NCBI GenBank assembly: GCA_023023105.1
Contig: CP083824.1
Location: 3,100,001-3,164,000, forward strand
Reading direction: 5' to 3'
DNA length: 64,000 nt
Source: Enterobacter ludwigii
GTDB lineage: Bacteria; Pseudomonadota; Gammaproteobacteria; Enterobacterales; Enterobacteriaceae
Both the position numbers and the translations under genes were made by a program. Of this stretch, positions 1 to 9,787 are shown piece after piece (the stretch's first letter is position 1; each line of letters opens with the position of its first letter). The notes beneath the pieces are model-generated. The model saw only the letters and a program-made list of their open reading frames with translations, was not told the DNA's origin and did no database searches.

Positions 1-651
1 TGCGCGCAGGAACTCCTGGCGGGTGTTCTGGCTCGATTTAAACAGACCGCCCAGCGACGTGGTGGTGGTCGCACTGGTCGCATCACGCACGCCGCGCGCT
101 TTCACGCAGTAGTGAACCGCGTCGATAGAGACAGCCACGTTATTGGTGCCCAGCAGCGTTTGCAGCGCGGTCAGGATCTGCTGCGTCAGACGCTCCTGTA
201 CCTGTGGACGCTGAGCAAAGAATTGCACGATGCGGTTAATCTTCGACAGACCAATCACCGTATCTTTTGGGATATACGCCACGGTTGCTTTACCGTCGAT
301 AGTCACGAAGTGGTGTTCACAGGTGCTGGTCAGCGTGATGTCACGTACCGTTACCATCTCATCCACTTTCATTTTATTTTCGATGACGGTGATTTTCGGG
401 AAGTTGGCGTAATCCAGACCTGAGAAAATTTCGTCGACGTACATTTTTGCGATGCGGTGCGGCGTCTCCATCAGGCTGTCGTCGCTCAGATCGAGATTCA
501 GCAGCTCCATGATCTCGGTCATATGACCGGCAATCAGACGCTTGCGGGTTTCATTGTCCAATTCCTGAACGGGTGGACGCAGCGGCGTTTCAAGACCGCG
601 CGCAACCAGGGCTTCGTGGACCAGGGCAGCTTCTTTACTGAGTGATGACAT
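1..651 (-). CDS. folE: GTP cyclohydrolase I (3' end cut by window edge)
   Basis: Converts GTP to 7,8-dihydroneopterin triphosphate, the first step of tetrahydrofolate (and queuosine precursor) synthesis in the cytosol. The 217 codons present read through the left window edge without a stop; the E. coli protein is 222 residues, so only about five C-terminal residues are missing. Visible motifs are STCEHH and HYCVKARG, which carry the two cysteines and the histidine that bind the catalytic zinc in this family. The start MSSLSKEA matches the family start and is preceded by a purine-rich AGGAG element. It is transcribed toward the left edge, about 100 bases downstream of an MFS gene on the same strand. 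Identification is by near-identity to the recalled E. coli protein. Confidence 0.97.
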   Translation of the reverse strand, partial: MSSLSKEAALVHEALVARGLETPLRPPVQELDNETRKRLIAGHMTEIMELLNLDLSDDSLMETPHRIAKMYVDEIFSGLDYANFPKITVIENKMKVDEMVTVRDITLTSTCEHHFVTIDGKATVAYIPKDTVIGLSKINRIVQFFAQRPQVQERLTQQILTALQTLLGTNNVAVSIDAVHYCVKARGVRDATSATTTTSLGGLFKSSQNTRQEFLRA

Positions 652-753
652 TTTGTTCTCCTGCAGGTGTGGCGTCTTTTGCCCTCGTTGTGGCAAAAGT
701 ATGCGCTCATTGTGCGTGAGGCCGCGCACATAATCCAGTATTCACGACGATAA

Positions 754-1902
754 TTATTGCAATTGCTGTTGCCTTTCAGCGTGACGGTTCCAGACCAGAG
801 CACCACCAACAAACAACGCGATACCCGCCAGCCCCAGCGCAGGCTCAAGCCGATGGGTAAGCCAGGTCGATAACGCTGAGGTCATCGGACCAATCAACTG
901 GCCAATGGCATACCCGGTGGTGAGCAGGCCGGCCATATAACGCGTGTGGTTTGGTGCCAGCTCGCGACCGTATAAAAGAGAGAGCTGCACGGCACACAAA
1001 AAGCCGCCGCCGACCAGCAATCCCCCCGTCAGCAACCCGCCAATCCCCGGCAGCAGCCAGGCCGCCAGCACACCAGCGCCTTGCAACCACAGCACAATAG
1101 CCAGCCTGCGGTTAGCCGTTGAGGTGTGGCGTAAAAGAATGCTAAGCGCAATGCCCACCACGGCAGCGATACCAAAAATCGGCCAGACAAACTGGGCAAA
1201 CAGGCTGCCAGGAAAACGCACTGCCGCCATTTGCGATAAAAAGGTTGCCGGAAGAATATAGCCAAATCCGGCCAGGCTATAGCTCCAGACCAGGCGCTTT
1301 AAATCCGCCGTCAGCACCAGCGGCTCTGGCGCGGTGCCGGGTCGATGGAGCTGCCCGGATCGCGGCAGGTAGCGCGCCACCAGGGCAATCAGCACCAGCG
1401 CCAGCACGCCGTAGATTTGCCATGCTGCCCCGGCCGACAGGGATTTCGCCTGGATATAGACAGCGAGCAGCCCGCTCAGGGCAATACCCGCGCCTGGGCC
1501 GGCAAACACGGCAGCACTCATGCCCGGTTTGCCCAACTGCCCCAGACGTTCATTTGTCCACGCCGCAATCAGCACCATAGACCAGCCGCTCATGCAGCCA
1601 ATCACAAAGCGCAGCAGTCCGTGCACGATGGCGTTATCCGCCGCGGCGGAGAGCAGCGTCAACGCAACCGCACCGGTGATACCAAGCCAAAGGCGTGTTT
1701 CAACGAAGCGATGCGCACGCATTGCATCCCATGCGCCCACCAGATAGCCCAGATAATTCATCGCCGCCACCAGGCCCGCACTGGTTAGCGTGAGCTGCCC
1801 GGCGGCAATCATCAATGGAACCTGAGGTGTAAAAGCAAAACGCCCTATCCCCATCGCCACCACCAGAACGACAAACCCACTGAGCGCAATACGCAGCGCC
1901 AT
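754..1902 (-). CDS. YbfB/YjiJ-family MFS transporter
   Basis: A 382-residue, highly hydrophobic protein with about 12 predicted membrane segments, so an inner-membrane major facilitator. The N-terminal signature GIGRFAFTPQVPLM is typical of the YbfB/YjiJ branch of MFS proteins, whose substrates are mostly unknown; the tail after the last helix is short (WNRHAERQQQLQ). The ATG at 1902 has a GGAG element five bases upstream. It sits between folE and the divergently transcribed yeiG, a position where E. coli K-12 has no such gene, so it is a lineage-specific addition or a K-12 loss. Family assignment is fairly firm; the transported substrate cannot be inferred from sequence. Confidence 0.85.
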   Translation of the reverse strand: MALRIALSGFVVLVVAMGIGRFAFTPQVPLMIAAGQLTLTSAGLVAAMNYLGYLVGAWDAMRAHRFVETRLWLGITGAVALTLLSAAADNAIVHGLLRFVIGCMSGWSMVLIAAWTNERLGQLGKPGMSAAVFAGPGAGIALSGLLAVYIQAKSLSAGAAWQIYGVLALVLIALVARYLPRSGQLHRPGTAPEPLVLTADLKRLVWSYSLAGFGYILPATFLSQMAAVRFPGSLFAQFVWPIFGIAAVVGIALSILLRHTSTANRRLAIVLWLQGAGVLAAWLLPGIGGLLTGGLLVGGGFLCAVQLSLLYGRELAPNHTRYMAGLLTTGYAIGQLIGPMTSALSTWLTHRLEPALGLAGIALFVGGALVWNRHAERQQQLQ

Positions 1903-2040
1903 GACCGCTCCAATTGTTAAAAAAAAGTAAATTTATGATGCAGCATCTTGTCGTCTGGCGAAAGTGAAAGTTACTCACAGGTCAATGAAAAGGCTGTATT
2001 ATGGTTTTTATGAATACGCATTCTCATTAAGGAGCCTTGC

Positions 2041-2868
2041 ATGGAACTGCTCGAAGAGCACCGTTGTTTTGAAGGTCGACAGCAGCGCTGGCGGCACGAC
2101 TCCAGCGTCCTGAACTGTGCCATGACGTTCAGCATTTTCCTGCCGCCGACGGAAAATCCGCCGGTTTTGTTCTGGCTTTCAGGCCTGACCTGCAACGACG
2201 AAAACTTCACCACTAAAGCAGGTGCACAACGCATTGCAGCTGAGCTCGGTATTGCGCTGGTGATGCCTGATACAAGCCCGCGTGGGGATGATGTGGCTGA
2301 CGATGCAGGATACGACCTGGGTAAAGGTGCCGGATTCTATCTGAACGCGACTGAACAACCCTGGGCAAACCATTACCGCATGTATGATTACATTCGTGAC
2401 GAGCTGCCCGCGCTGATTCAGGCTGAGTTTGCCGTAAGCAACCGTTGCGCCATCAGCGGACATTCCATGGGTGGACACGGAGCGCTGATAATGGCGCTGA
2501 AAAACCCGGGGAAATACGTCAGTGTGTCGGCATTCGCACCAATTGTGAACCCGACTCAGGTGCCGTGGGGCCAGAAAGCCTTCGCAAATTATCTGGGTGA
2601 TGATGCGAAAAAGTGGCAGGCGTGGGATAGCTGCGCACTGATGCTGGCCAGCAAGCCCGAAGACGCAATTCCAACGCTTATCGATCAGGGTGATGCCGAT
2701 CAGTTCCTCGCCGGCCAGCTGCAGCCTGCGGTACTGGCAGAAGCCGCACGCCAGAAGGACTGGCCGCTGACGCTACGCATTCAGCCGGGATATGACCACA
2801 GTTATTACTTCATCGCATCCTTTATTGAGGATCATCTCCGCTTCCATGCGGAGCACTTGTTTGGGTAA
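2041..2868 (+). CDS. yeiG: S-formylglutathione hydrolase
   Basis: Esterase of the alpha/beta-hydrolase fold that hydrolyses S-formylglutathione to formate and glutathione in formaldehyde detoxification. The 275-residue protein closely matches E. coli YeiG. The nucleophile elbow GHSMGG places the catalytic serine near residue 142, with the triad completed by the conserved histidine in PGYDHSYYF near the C terminus and an upstream aspartate (DQGDADQF). The start is supported by AGGAG six bases before the ATG. It is divergent from the MFS gene and convergent with cirA, with a shared hairpin terminator between them. The leader contains a GAATnnnnATTC inverted motif that faintly resembles a Fur site, but this is too weak to call. 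Confidence 0.95.
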   Translation: MELLEEHRCFEGRQQRWRHDSSVLNCAMTFSIFLPPTENPPVLFWLSGLTCNDENFTTKAGAQRIAAELGIALVMPDTSPRGDDVADDAGYDLGKGAGFYLNATEQPWANHYRMYDYIRDELPALIQAEFAVSNRCAISGHSMGGHGALIMALKNPGKYVSVSAFAPIVNPTQVPWGQKAFANYLGDDAKKWQAWDSCALMLASKPEDAIPTLIDQGDADQFLAGQLQPAVLAEAARQKDWPLTLRIQPGYDHSYYFIASFIEDHLRFHAEHLFG

Positions 2869-2889
2869 GTGCGGCTGCGTGCGCTCTGA

Positions 2890-2925
2890 TACCCTCACCC
2901 TGGCCCTCTCCCGGTGGGAGAGGGA
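2890..2925. repeat. Short palindromic repeat of the CCCTCTCCC..GGGAGAGGG type
   Basis: The core CCCTCTCCCGGTGGGAGAGGG is a near-perfect palindrome placed just after the yeiG stop. Related copies occur at 45140-45163 and, in weaker form, at 55056-55076 and 6779-6804, all between genes. It resembles the dispersed extragenic palindromes seen in Enterobacter-type genomes. Confidence 0.6.
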
Positions 2926-2934
2926 ACAAACACT

Positions 2935-2968
2935 AAAAACGGCAACTTACGTTGCCGTTTCGCTTTTA
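2935..2968. terminator. Intrinsic terminator between yeiG and cirA
   Basis: Perfect hairpin AAACGGCAAC-TTAC-GTTGCCGTTT with an A-rich left flank and a T-rich right flank, so it could work for both convergent genes. Confidence 0.85.
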
Positions 2969-2979
2969 CCCTGGCTTTA

Positions 2980-4950
2980 TCAGAACTTATAATCCACACC
3001 GACAAAGTAGCGACGGCCATCTTCCGTGTAGCTGTAATCGTCACGGCTCAGGTCTTTATCCAGCAAGTTCTGTACACCCGCGCGCAGCTTCACGCTTTTC
3101 GTGGCCTGCCACGCCGCACCCGTATTCCAGATCACATAGCCACCTGGCGTTGGTGCACTGCTGGTCAGCGCGCGCTTCTCACCGGTGTAGTTACCCTGGA
3201 CATAGAACGACCAGTCCTGGGTAGCTTTCCAGTCAACGGTTCCGTTGGCAGTGTGGAACGGCAGATCGGACAGCGGTTTGTTGCCGCCATTGCTGATGTC
3301 ACGACCATCGTTATAGGTGTAGTTCAGCGTCACTTTCCAGTCTTCCGCCAGCGGGAATTTCAGCTCGGTCTCCACCCCACGGATGCGCGCCTTGTTGACG
3401 TTGTAATAACGGAAAATAGGCTCACCGTCCGCATTCAGACCAACGTAGTTAGGGTAGCTCTGCGCCTGTTTAACATTGGCTGTACGGCTGATACTGATGC
3501 GGTCATCCACATTATTCTGGAAGGTGGTGACGCTAGCCTGTACGCCCTCTAACCAGCCCTCTTCCCCGCTGTAGTAAAGACCGAATTCGAAGCTCTCGCT
3601 GGTTTCAGGTTTCAGATCCGGGTTACCGACAATCTCACAGGCACCGCGGCACGAGCCGGTGACCCAGTCCGGGCTGAGCTGCAGCAGCGACGGCGCTTTA
3701 AACGCTGTTGCCCAGCCCCCTTTCACCGTTACGGTATCGGTCGCGTTGTAGACCAGGTATGCACGCGGGCTCCAGTGGTCACCGTAGGTGTCATGGTCGT
3801 CCATACGGATGCCGGTGGTCAGCGCCAGGGGTTCAAAGAGACGCCACTCATCTTCAAGGAACAGGGCATACTGGCTTGCTGACGTACTGCTGCTGGAGCC
3901 CCCCGTCAGGTTGACCGGATCTTTCAGCTTATCGTGACGCCACTCGCCACCGAAGGTCAGTAGCTGGTTAATTTCGCCAAGAGGCAGCACATATTTCCCG
4001 TCCACCGCGTTGCTCTCGGAGGTGATCGGATTGCTGTTGCCCGGGTTTTTGTTATCCACCTTCTCGCCGTAAACCTTCAGCTCGCTGCTGCCGACCCCCC
4101 AACGACCATTGTGGCTCAGGGAGTAGTTCTGACGCTCAAGGCGGTTTTTGTCGAGGGAATCTGAGTCACGATCCTGACGGTCGAAACCGTAGCCCGCCGT
4201 AAAATCGTGATTTTCAGACGGTGTCCAGGCGAACTCCACATTGGCATCGCGGCTGGTAAAGCCCTCAATGCGCGGTGTTTCACCGCTCGCCGTGGTAGAG
4301 GATTTCTGCTGACCGTCTTTCTCACGCTTCGCGAGGCTACCGTAGGCTTTCAGGCCCAGCAGGCCATCCACCAGCGGACCACTGGTATAGAACTGGCCGT
4401 TATACGTGTCTCCACGATCGCGATGTTCCTGAATCGTTGAATCGGCGCTCAGAGTGCCCGTCCATTTCTGCCCGATTTTTTTGGTGATAATGTTCACCAC
4501 GCCGCCCAGCGCATCGGAGCCATAAAGAGAAGACATCGGTCCGCGCACCACCTCGATGCGTTCGATGGCGTCAACCGGCACCCAGTTGAGATCGAAATCA
4601 TTATGGCGGAATACGGCGTTGCGGGAGTTGACGCGCTTGCCGTCGATCAGGATTAACGTGTAGCTGCTGTCCAGTCCGCGAATACTTACCCCTTTACGGT
4701 TGTCCCCTTCGCTCGTGAGCTGAACGCCCGGCACATCCCGTAATACATCTTTCAGATTCTGAACGGGTTTGCGCTGCAAATCTTCCTGGGTAATCACGCT
4801 GATGCTTGCCGGTGCGTCTTTCAGGTTTTGCTCGGTCGCGGAGGCTGTGACAACCATTGTGTCGCCGGATTCCGCTGCGATACCAGGCAGGGCCAGGGAC
4901 ATTGCGGACGCACAAAGTCCTCCCCTGACGAAGGGATTCAACCTAAACAT
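2980..4950 (-). CDS. cirA: TonB-dependent catecholate siderophore receptor (colicin I receptor)
   Basis: Outer-membrane gated channel for iron-loaded linear catecholates and dihydroxybenzoate derivatives; in E. coli it is also the colicin Ia/Ib receptor. The 656-residue protein has a signal peptide (cleavage after about residue 26, GIAA), a TonB box DTMVVTA at 30-36, a plug domain with the [19 protein letters not shown] region, a cysteine pair in [10 protein letters not shown], and a beta-barrel ending in the aromatic residue of VGVDYKF, as expected for BAM-assembled barrels. Sequence identity to E. coli CirA is high along the full length. Tandem Fur-like sites upstream fit iron repression. 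It is transcribed alone, convergent with yeiG. Confidence 0.96.
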   Translation of the reverse strand: MFRLNPFVRGGLCASAMSLALPGIAAESGDTMVVTASATEQNLKDAPASISVITQEDLQRKPVQNLKDVLRDVPGVQLTSEGDNRKGVSIRGLDSSYTLILIDGKRVNSRNAVFRHNDFDLNWVPVDAIERIEVVRGPMSSLYGSDALGGVVNIITKKIGQKWTGTLSADSTIQEHRDRGDTYNGQFYTSGPLVDGLLGLKAYGSLAKREKDGQQKSSTTASGETPRIEGFTSRDANVEFAWTPSENHDFTAGYGFDRQDRDSDSLDKNRLERQNYSLSHNGRWGVGSSELKVYGEKVDNKNPGNSNPITSESNAVDGKYVLPLGEINQLLTFGGEWRHDKLKDPVNLTGGSSSSTSASQYALFLEDEWRLFEPLALTTGIRMDDHDTYGDHWSPRAYLVYNATDTVTVKGGWATAFKAPSLLQLSPDWVTGSCRGACEIVGNPDLKPETSESFEFGLYYSGEEGWLEGVQASVTTFQNNVDDRISISRTANVKQAQSYPNYVGLNADGEPIFRYYNVNKARIRGVETELKFPLAEDWKVTLNYTYNDGRDISNGGNKPLSDLPFHTANGTVDWKATQDWSFYVQGNYTGEKRALTSSAPTPGGYVIWNTGAAWQATKSVKLRAGVQNLLDKDLSRDDYSYTEDGRRYFVGVDYKF

Positions 4951-5049
4951 TCCATATCTCCATGAGGTAAATACAACTAAATCAAATCATCATTGCTCAC
5001 AGCGTCTTCCATGCCGCCCACATCTGCGGTGGGTCGGTGACATGCTTAT

Positions 5050-5090
5050 TTTTGATAACGATAAAGCAAACGATAATTATTATCAATTAA
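5050..5090 (-). promoter_or_regulatory. Tandem Fur-like boxes upstream of cirA
   Basis: Two adjoining GATAA-rich elements, TTTGATAACGATAAAGCAA (5051-5069) and CGATAATTATTATCAATT (5071-5088), resemble the GATAATGATAATCATTATC Fur consensus; the second contains the symmetric core ATAATTATTAT. They lie 100-140 bases before the cirA start. Confidence 0.7.
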
Positions 5091-5130
5091 ATTGTTAAGA
5101 AATATATCTTTGTTTCAACGTGCGGGAATA

Positions 5131-5158
5131 AAAAAGCCCGCTCGAATGAGCGGGCTGA
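5131..5158 (-). terminator. lysP intrinsic terminator
   Basis: Nine-base-pair stem AGCCCGCTC/GAGCGGGCT with an ATTC loop, followed on the minus strand by a T-run. It lies just after the lysP stop codon. Confidence 0.88.
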
Positions 5159-5174
5159 AAGAGAGGATCTGCGG

Positions 5175-6644
5175 TTATTTTTTAAATCGTTCCGGGAATT
5201 CCATTTCACTGTAGCGAACGAAGTGTGTTCCTTTCGTCAGTTTGTAGCCAAACCAGATTACCAGGAACAGCGGAATACCAATGTAGGTTGCCGTAACGGC
5301 GCCCCAGTCAATGGTGTCCGCCAGGAACGCTTCATAGTTCTGTCCCAGGGTAATAATCAGGCACAGAATGAAGGCGAAAATGGGACCCAGCGGGAAAAAC
5401 CCTGAGCGATACGGCAGGTCGTTAATATCGTGCCCCTGCTTGACGTAACCACGGCGGAAACGGTAGTGGCTAATGGCAATCCCAAGCCAGGCGATAAAGC
5501 CCGTCATCCCTGAGGTGTTAAGCAGCCACAGATATACCGTCTGGTTGCCAAACATAGAGGTCAGGAAGCACAGACCGGCAATCACCGTTGTGGCATACAG
5601 GGCGTTACGAGGAACACCGCCACGGGACAATTTTGAGAAAATACGCGGGGCTTTACCGTCACATGCCAAGGTATAGAGCATACGAGTCGATGCGTACATA
5701 CCGGAGTTACCGGCTGAAAGTACTGCAGTCAGGATTACGGCATTCATCACTGCCGCTGCAGAAAGCAGACCGGCATGCTGGAAGACCAGCGTGAACGGGC
5801 TGACGCTGATGTCTTTCACATCATTACGCAGCAGGCTCGGATCGGTATACGGAATGATCAGGCTGATAATCAGGATAGCGAACACATAGAACAGCAGGAT
5901 ACGCCAGAAAACCTGACGGACTGCACGCGGAATATTTTTCTCCGGGTTCTCTGATTCACCCGCAGCGATACCAATCAACTCAGTACCCTGGAAGGAGAAG
6001 CCGACGATCATTGCCACGCCGATCATGGCCGAGAACCCACCGGCAAACGGTGCATCGCCTATCGTCCAGTTACTCCACCCGGCCGGTTCTGCGCCTTTGA
6101 AAATACCAACGATCATCGCCACACCGACGACGATAAAGATGATGACGGTTGCCACTTTGATCAAAGAGAACCAGTATTCCGCTTCGCCAAAACCACGAAC
6201 AGAGATGTAGTTCAGCAGGAAGATGACGGCCAGGAACAGAGCACTCCAGATCCAGCCCGGCGTATCCGGGAACCACCAGTTCATCACCAGCTGTGCAGCA
6301 ACCAGGTCAACGGCAATCGTTACGGCCCAGTTGTACCAATAGTTCCAGCCCAGCGCGAAGCCAAAGCCTTCTTCAACGTATTGTTGACCATAGGTCGAAA
6401 ACGAACCGGATACCGGCATGTACGCGGCCAGTTCGCCCAGACTGGTCATCAGGAAGTAAACCATCAGGCCAATCAGGATATAAGAGAAAAGTGCCCCACC
6501 CGGGCCTGCTGCCGAAATTGTTGCGCCAGACGCAACGAAAAGACCTGTACCGATGGAACCGCCGATAGCGATCATCGTCAGGTGACGCGCCTTCAGTTCA
6601 CGACGTAGCGTGGGCGCTTCTGTGGTTTTAATTTCTGAAACCAT
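5175..6644 (-). CDS. lysP: Lysine-specific permease
   Basis: Proton-coupled inner-membrane importer for L-lysine of the amino acid/polyamine/organocation superfamily; in E. coli it also holds the CadC acid sensor inactive when lysine is absent. The 489 residues show about 12 hydrophobic segments. The N-terminal GGSIGTGLFVASG matches the unwound first helix of APC carriers, and the central GTELIGIAAGES motif is typical of the family. The start MVSEIKTTEAPTLRREL corresponds to the E. coli protein. It is monocistronic, with its own terminator, downstream of yeiE on the same strand. In E. coli the gene is activated by ArgP; no ArgP site was resolved here. Confidence 0.96.
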   Translation of the reverse strand: MVSEIKTTEAPTLRRELKARHLTMIAIGGSIGTGLFVASGATISAAGPGGALFSYILIGLMVYFLMTSLGELAAYMPVSGSFSTYGQQYVEEGFGFALGWNYWYNWAVTIAVDLVAAQLVMNWWFPDTPGWIWSALFLAVIFLLNYISVRGFGEAEYWFSLIKVATVIIFIVVGVAMIVGIFKGAEPAGWSNWTIGDAPFAGGFSAMIGVAMIVGFSFQGTELIGIAAGESENPEKNIPRAVRQVFWRILLFYVFAILIISLIIPYTDPSLLRNDVKDISVSPFTLVFQHAGLLSAAAVMNAVILTAVLSAGNSGMYASTRMLYTLACDGKAPRIFSKLSRGGVPRNALYATTVIAGLCFLTSMFGNQTVYLWLLNTSGMTGFIAWLGIAISHYRFRRGYVKQGHDINDLPYRSGFFPLGPIFAFILCLIITLGQNYEAFLADTIDWGAVTATYIGIPLFLVIWFGYKLTKGTHFVRYSEMEFPERFKK

Positions 6645-6808
6645 GTGAAAATGCTGTCCATTTAATAAATGAGGCGCGATTGTAGCAGACGATCCGCGTT
6701 CCTTCCGGCAGAAATAGGCAGTTATAAGAGAGCTTCATGACTCGGCCAGGATTATAAGCAAAGCAGAAATCGGGTCTTTCCCCTATCTCCATTGGGGTGA
6801 GGGGACGA

Positions 6809-7675
6809 TTACATCTCGCAGTAGCGCAGAAAACGCTGCAAAGAGCTGGAAAGATGCTTCTGCCGATGATGGATACACCAGAGTGTGCGCACCAGTTTCG
6901 GCAGTGGAACGGGGACTTCGACCAGCGAGCCCGTCTCAAGCTGCTCGGCAATGACCCGCCGGGAAAGGCAGCTAATACCTAAACCATGACGTACTGCATG
7001 TTTAATCGCCTCGGAGTTCCCCAGCTCCATCCCTAACTGGAAATGCGGCAGATGGGAAAGCAGCAGATAATCGACAATTTCACGCGTGCCAGAGCCCTGT
7101 TCACGCAGTATCCACTGCGCCTGTGCCAGTCTTTCCAGCGTGACTTCGCCCTGTAGCAAAGGCGAGGCCGGAGAAGCGAACACCACCAGTTCATCTTCCA
7201 GCCAGGGTTCAGCAATGATATCGACGTTGTGGCAGGGTCCTTCGATAAGACCGATATCCACACGAAAATCGATCACTGCGTTGATGACATCCTGGCTATT
7301 GCCAACGCTCATCTCCAGCGGCAGGGTCGGAAAATCCCGGCGGTAGCGGGCAATCACTTCCGGAAGGATGTAGTTCCCAATCGTACTACTGGCAAACACG
7401 CGGATCGCACCGTTGTCTTCACGGAACAGCTGTTCGATTTCGGTAGCCTGTTCAAGCAATGCCAAAGCACGCGGGTAGAGCAGACGACCATGTTCGTTGA
7501 CGACTAAGCGCTTCCCTACCCTGTCGAAAAGCTGAACGCCTAGCTGTCCTTCGAGATCGGTCAATGCCGCGCTGACCGCAGATTGAGAGAGGGCCAGCAT
7601 CTGCGAGGCCTGCGTCGTCGACCCACTCTTCAGCACTTCGGCGAAAACTTCCAGCTGACGCAATGTAATGTGCAT
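6809..7675 (-). CDS. yeiE: LysR-type transcriptional regulator YeiE
   Basis: LysR-family DNA-binding regulator of 288 residues. The winged helix-turn-helix occupies about residues 1-60 ([12 protein letters not shown]...[22 protein letters not shown]) and a periplasmic-binding-protein-like effector domain follows from about residue 90. It matches E. coli YeiE closely, apart from a slightly shorter and divergent C terminus. It is divergent from yeiH across a 97-base A+T-rich spacer, the usual arrangement of a LysR regulator and its target; in enterobacteria YeiE has been linked to sulfite stress and motility control. The effector cannot be read from sequence. Confidence 0.93.
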   Translation of the reverse strand: MHITLRQLEVFAEVLKSGSTTQASQMLALSQSAVSAALTDLEGQLGVQLFDRVGKRLVVNEHGRLLYPRALALLEQATEIEQLFREDNGAIRVFASSTIGNYILPEVIARYRRDFPTLPLEMSVGNSQDVINAVIDFRVDIGLIEGPCHNVDIIAEPWLEDELVVFASPASPLLQGEVTLERLAQAQWILREQGSGTREIVDYLLLSHLPHFQLGMELGNSEAIKHAVRHGLGISCLSRRVIAEQLETGSLVEVPVPLPKLVRTLWCIHHRQKHLSSSLQRFLRYCEM

Positions 7676-7772
7676 GGTTGCTTACCACTTATATAGATTA
7701 ATTATAAGTATATAATCAATTTTATTTTTAAACCAGAGAGACGTAGTCTTTAGCCAGACAAAGGAGAAGGTT

Positions 7773-8819
7773 ATGTCAGAACTCACCTTACAGCATCATC
7801 GTACATTGTGGCACTTCGTGCCGGGTCTTGCGCTCAGCGCAGTGATAACCGGCGTCGCGTTATGGGGCGGCAGCATTCCAGCCATCGCTGGAGCAGGCTT
7901 TAGCGCCTTAACACTGGCGATATTGCTCGGCATGGTCGTGGGAAATACCGTTTACCCACGCATCTGGAAATCGTGCGATGGCGGCGTGATTTTTGCCAAA
8001 CAGCACCTGCTGCGCCTCGGGATTATTCTTTACGGTTTTCGTCTTACCTTTTCGCAGATCGCCGATGTCGGCGTCAGCGGGATTGCTATCGATGTCCTGA
8101 CCCTGACCAGCACCTTTTTACTGGCCTGTTTTATTGGTCAGAAAGTCTTTGGTCTGGATAAGCAAACCAGCTGGTTAATCGGTGCAGGGAGCAGTATTTG
8201 TGGTGCAGCAGCGGTGCTGGCAACAGAGCCTGTCGCTAAAGCTGAATCCAGTAAAGTGACAGTTGCAGTGGCGACGGTGGTGATTTTCGGTACGCTGGCG
8301 ATTTTCCTCTATCCGGCTATGTATCCACTGGTGGCCCACTGGTTTAGCCCGGAAACCTATGGCATCTATATCGGCTCGACCGTGCATGAAGTCGCGCAGG
8401 TGGTGGCAGCGGGTCACGCCATTAGCCCGGATGCAGAAAACGCGGCGGTAATTGCCAAAATGCTGCGCGTGATGATGCTGGCGCCCTTCCTGATTTTCCT
8501 GGCAGCACGGGTAAAACAGCTGGCTCCAGCGGGCAGTAATCAGAAAAGCAAAATTACCATTCCGTGGTTTGCGATCCTGTTCATCGTGGTGGCAATTTTT
8601 AACTCCTTCCACCTCCTGCCCAAAGCGGTAGTGGATATGCTGGTGACGCTGGATACCGTTCTGTTGGCGATGGCGATGGCGGCGTTGGGTGTGACAACTC
8701 ACGTCAGCGCGCTGAAAAAGGCCGGTGCAAAACCGCTGCTGATGGCGCTGGTACTCTTTGTCTGGCTGATAGTCGGCGGGGGTGCGATTAACCTTGTGGT
8801 CCATAGCCTGATGGCATAA
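7773..8819 (+). CDS. yeiH: YeiH/UPF0324 family inner-membrane protein, putative sulfate exporter
   Basis: A 348-residue polytopic protein with about ten hydrophobic segments and the conserved family stretches ILLGMVVGNTVYP, GSSICGAAAVLATEP and GSTVHEVAQVVAAGHAI. Members are annotated as putative sulfate exporters by homology to YeiH-type proteins; the transport activity itself is weakly documented. The ATG is preceded by AAAGGAGAAGG. It is divergent from the regulator yeiE, which suggests YeiE control, and is followed after 64 bases by nfo on the same strand with a strong inverted repeat in between. Confidence 0.92.
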   Translation: MSELTLQHHRTLWHFVPGLALSAVITGVALWGGSIPAIAGAGFSALTLAILLGMVVGNTVYPRIWKSCDGGVIFAKQHLLRLGIILYGFRLTFSQIADVGVSGIAIDVLTLTSTFLLACFIGQKVFGLDKQTSWLIGAGSSICGAAAVLATEPVAKAESSKVTVAVATVVIFGTLAIFLYPAMYPLVAHWFSPETYGIYIGSTVHEVAQVVAAGHAISPDAENAAVIAKMLRVMMLAPFLIFLAARVKQLAPAGSNQKSKITIPWFAILFIVVAIFNSFHLLPKAVVDMLVTLDTVLLAMAMAALGVTTHVSALKKAGAKPLLMALVLFVWLIVGGGAINLVVHSLMA

Positions 8820-8833
8820 ACCACTACATCCTT

Positions 8834-8876
8834 CTCCTGTTAACCCGCTATCATAAGCATTTCGGGTTAACAGGAG
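8834..8876 (+). promoter_or_regulatory. Perfect 14-bp inverted repeat enclosing the nfo ribosome binding site
   Basis: CTCCTGTTAACCCG (8834-8847) is the exact reverse complement of CGGGTTAACAGGAG (8863-8876), with a 15-base loop. The right arm contains the AGGAG Shine-Dalgarno of nfo, seven bases before its ATG. In RNA this stem would hide the ribosome binding site. No T-run follows, so it is not a classical terminator. Confidence 0.75.
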
Positions 8877-8883
8877 TCCCTTT

Positions 8884-9741
8884 ATGAAATATGTTGGAGC
8901 GCACGTTAGCGCTGCCGGTGGCCTTGCGAATGCCGCCATTCGCGCCGCCGAAATCGAGGCGACCGCTTTCGCCCTGTTCACCAAAAATCAGCGCCAGTGG
9001 CGCGCCGCACCGCTCACCGCTGACGTGATTGATGATTTCAAAGCCGCCTGCGAGAAGTATCATTACGGGCCGGGCCAAATCCTTCCCCACGACAGCTATC
9101 TGATAAACCTCGGCCATCCGGTTGAAGAGGCACTGGAAAAATCCCGCGAGGCGTTTCTTGATGAAGTCCAGCGCTGCGAACAGCTTGGGTTGACGCTGCT
9201 GAACTTCCATCCAGGCAGTCATCTGATGCAAATTGATGAAGATGCCTGTCTGGCGCGCATTGCCGAATCCATTAACATCACGCTGGATAAAACCAAAGGT
9301 GTCACCGCGGTAATTGAGAACACAGCCGGTCAGGGTAGCAACCTCGGCTTTAAGTTCGAACATCTGGCGGCGATTATCGACGGTGTTGAGGATAAAACCC
9401 GTGTCGGCGTGTGTATTGATACCTGCCATGCCTTTGCGGCCGGCTACGATCTGCGCACAACCGAGGCAACGAAAAACACGTTTGATGAGTTCGAGCGCAT
9501 AGTTGGCTTTAAGTACCTGCGCGGAATGCACTTAAACGATGCGAAAAGCGCTTTTGGCAGCCGCGTTGACCGCCACCACAGCCTTGGCGAAGGCAATATT
9601 GGTCATGATGCGTTTCGCTTTATCATGCAGGACGCCCGCTTCGACGGCATTCCGATGGTGCTTGAAACCATCAACCCCGATATCTGGGCAGAAGAGATTG
9701 CCTGGTTGAAGGCGCAGCAGACCGCTGAACAAATGGCATAA
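8884..9741 (+). CDS. nfo: Endonuclease IV (AP endonuclease)
   Basis: Cleaves the phosphodiester bond 5' to abasic sites and trims blocked 3' ends in base excision repair. The protein has 285 residues, the same as E. coli, and every ligand of the three-zinc site is present at its E. coli position: H69, H109, E145, D179, H182, H216, D229, H231 and E261. The start is fixed by AGGAG seven bases upstream, although that element is locked in a strong inverted repeat. It is followed by a terminator shared with the convergent fruA. In E. coli the gene is induced by SoxS under superoxide stress; no SoxS box was resolved here. Confidence 0.97.
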   Translation: MKYVGAHVSAAGGLANAAIRAAEIEATAFALFTKNQRQWRAAPLTADVIDDFKAACEKYHYGPGQILPHDSYLINLGHPVEEALEKSREAFLDEVQRCEQLGLTLLNFHPGSHLMQIDEDACLARIAESINITLDKTKGVTAVIENTAGQGSNLGFKFEHLAAIIDGVEDKTRVGVCIDTCHAFAAGYDLRTTEATKNTFDEFERIVGFKYLRGMHLNDAKSAFGSRVDRHHSLGEGNIGHDAFRFIMQDARFDGIPMVLETINPDIWAEEIAWLKAQQTAEQMA

Positions 9742-9776
9742 AAAAAGCCGGGTTGCATTTGCACCCGGCTTTTTTG
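9741..9776. terminator. Bidirectional terminator between nfo and fruA
   Basis: AGCCGGGTTGC/GCACCCGGCT hairpin with an A-run on the left and a T-run on the right, between the convergent stops of nfo and fruA. Confidence 0.9.
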
Positions 9777-9787
9777 TTGTTTACTAC

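Noticed and set aside
1990..2036. Fur box before yeiG
   Set aside because: GAATACGCATTC is symmetric but fits the Fur consensus poorly, and yeiG is not a known iron-regulated gene.
8175..8984. Open frame of 269 codons on the minus strand across yeiH and nfo
   Set aside because: Covers two well-identified genes and their inverted repeat on the other strand; no similarity to a protein family.
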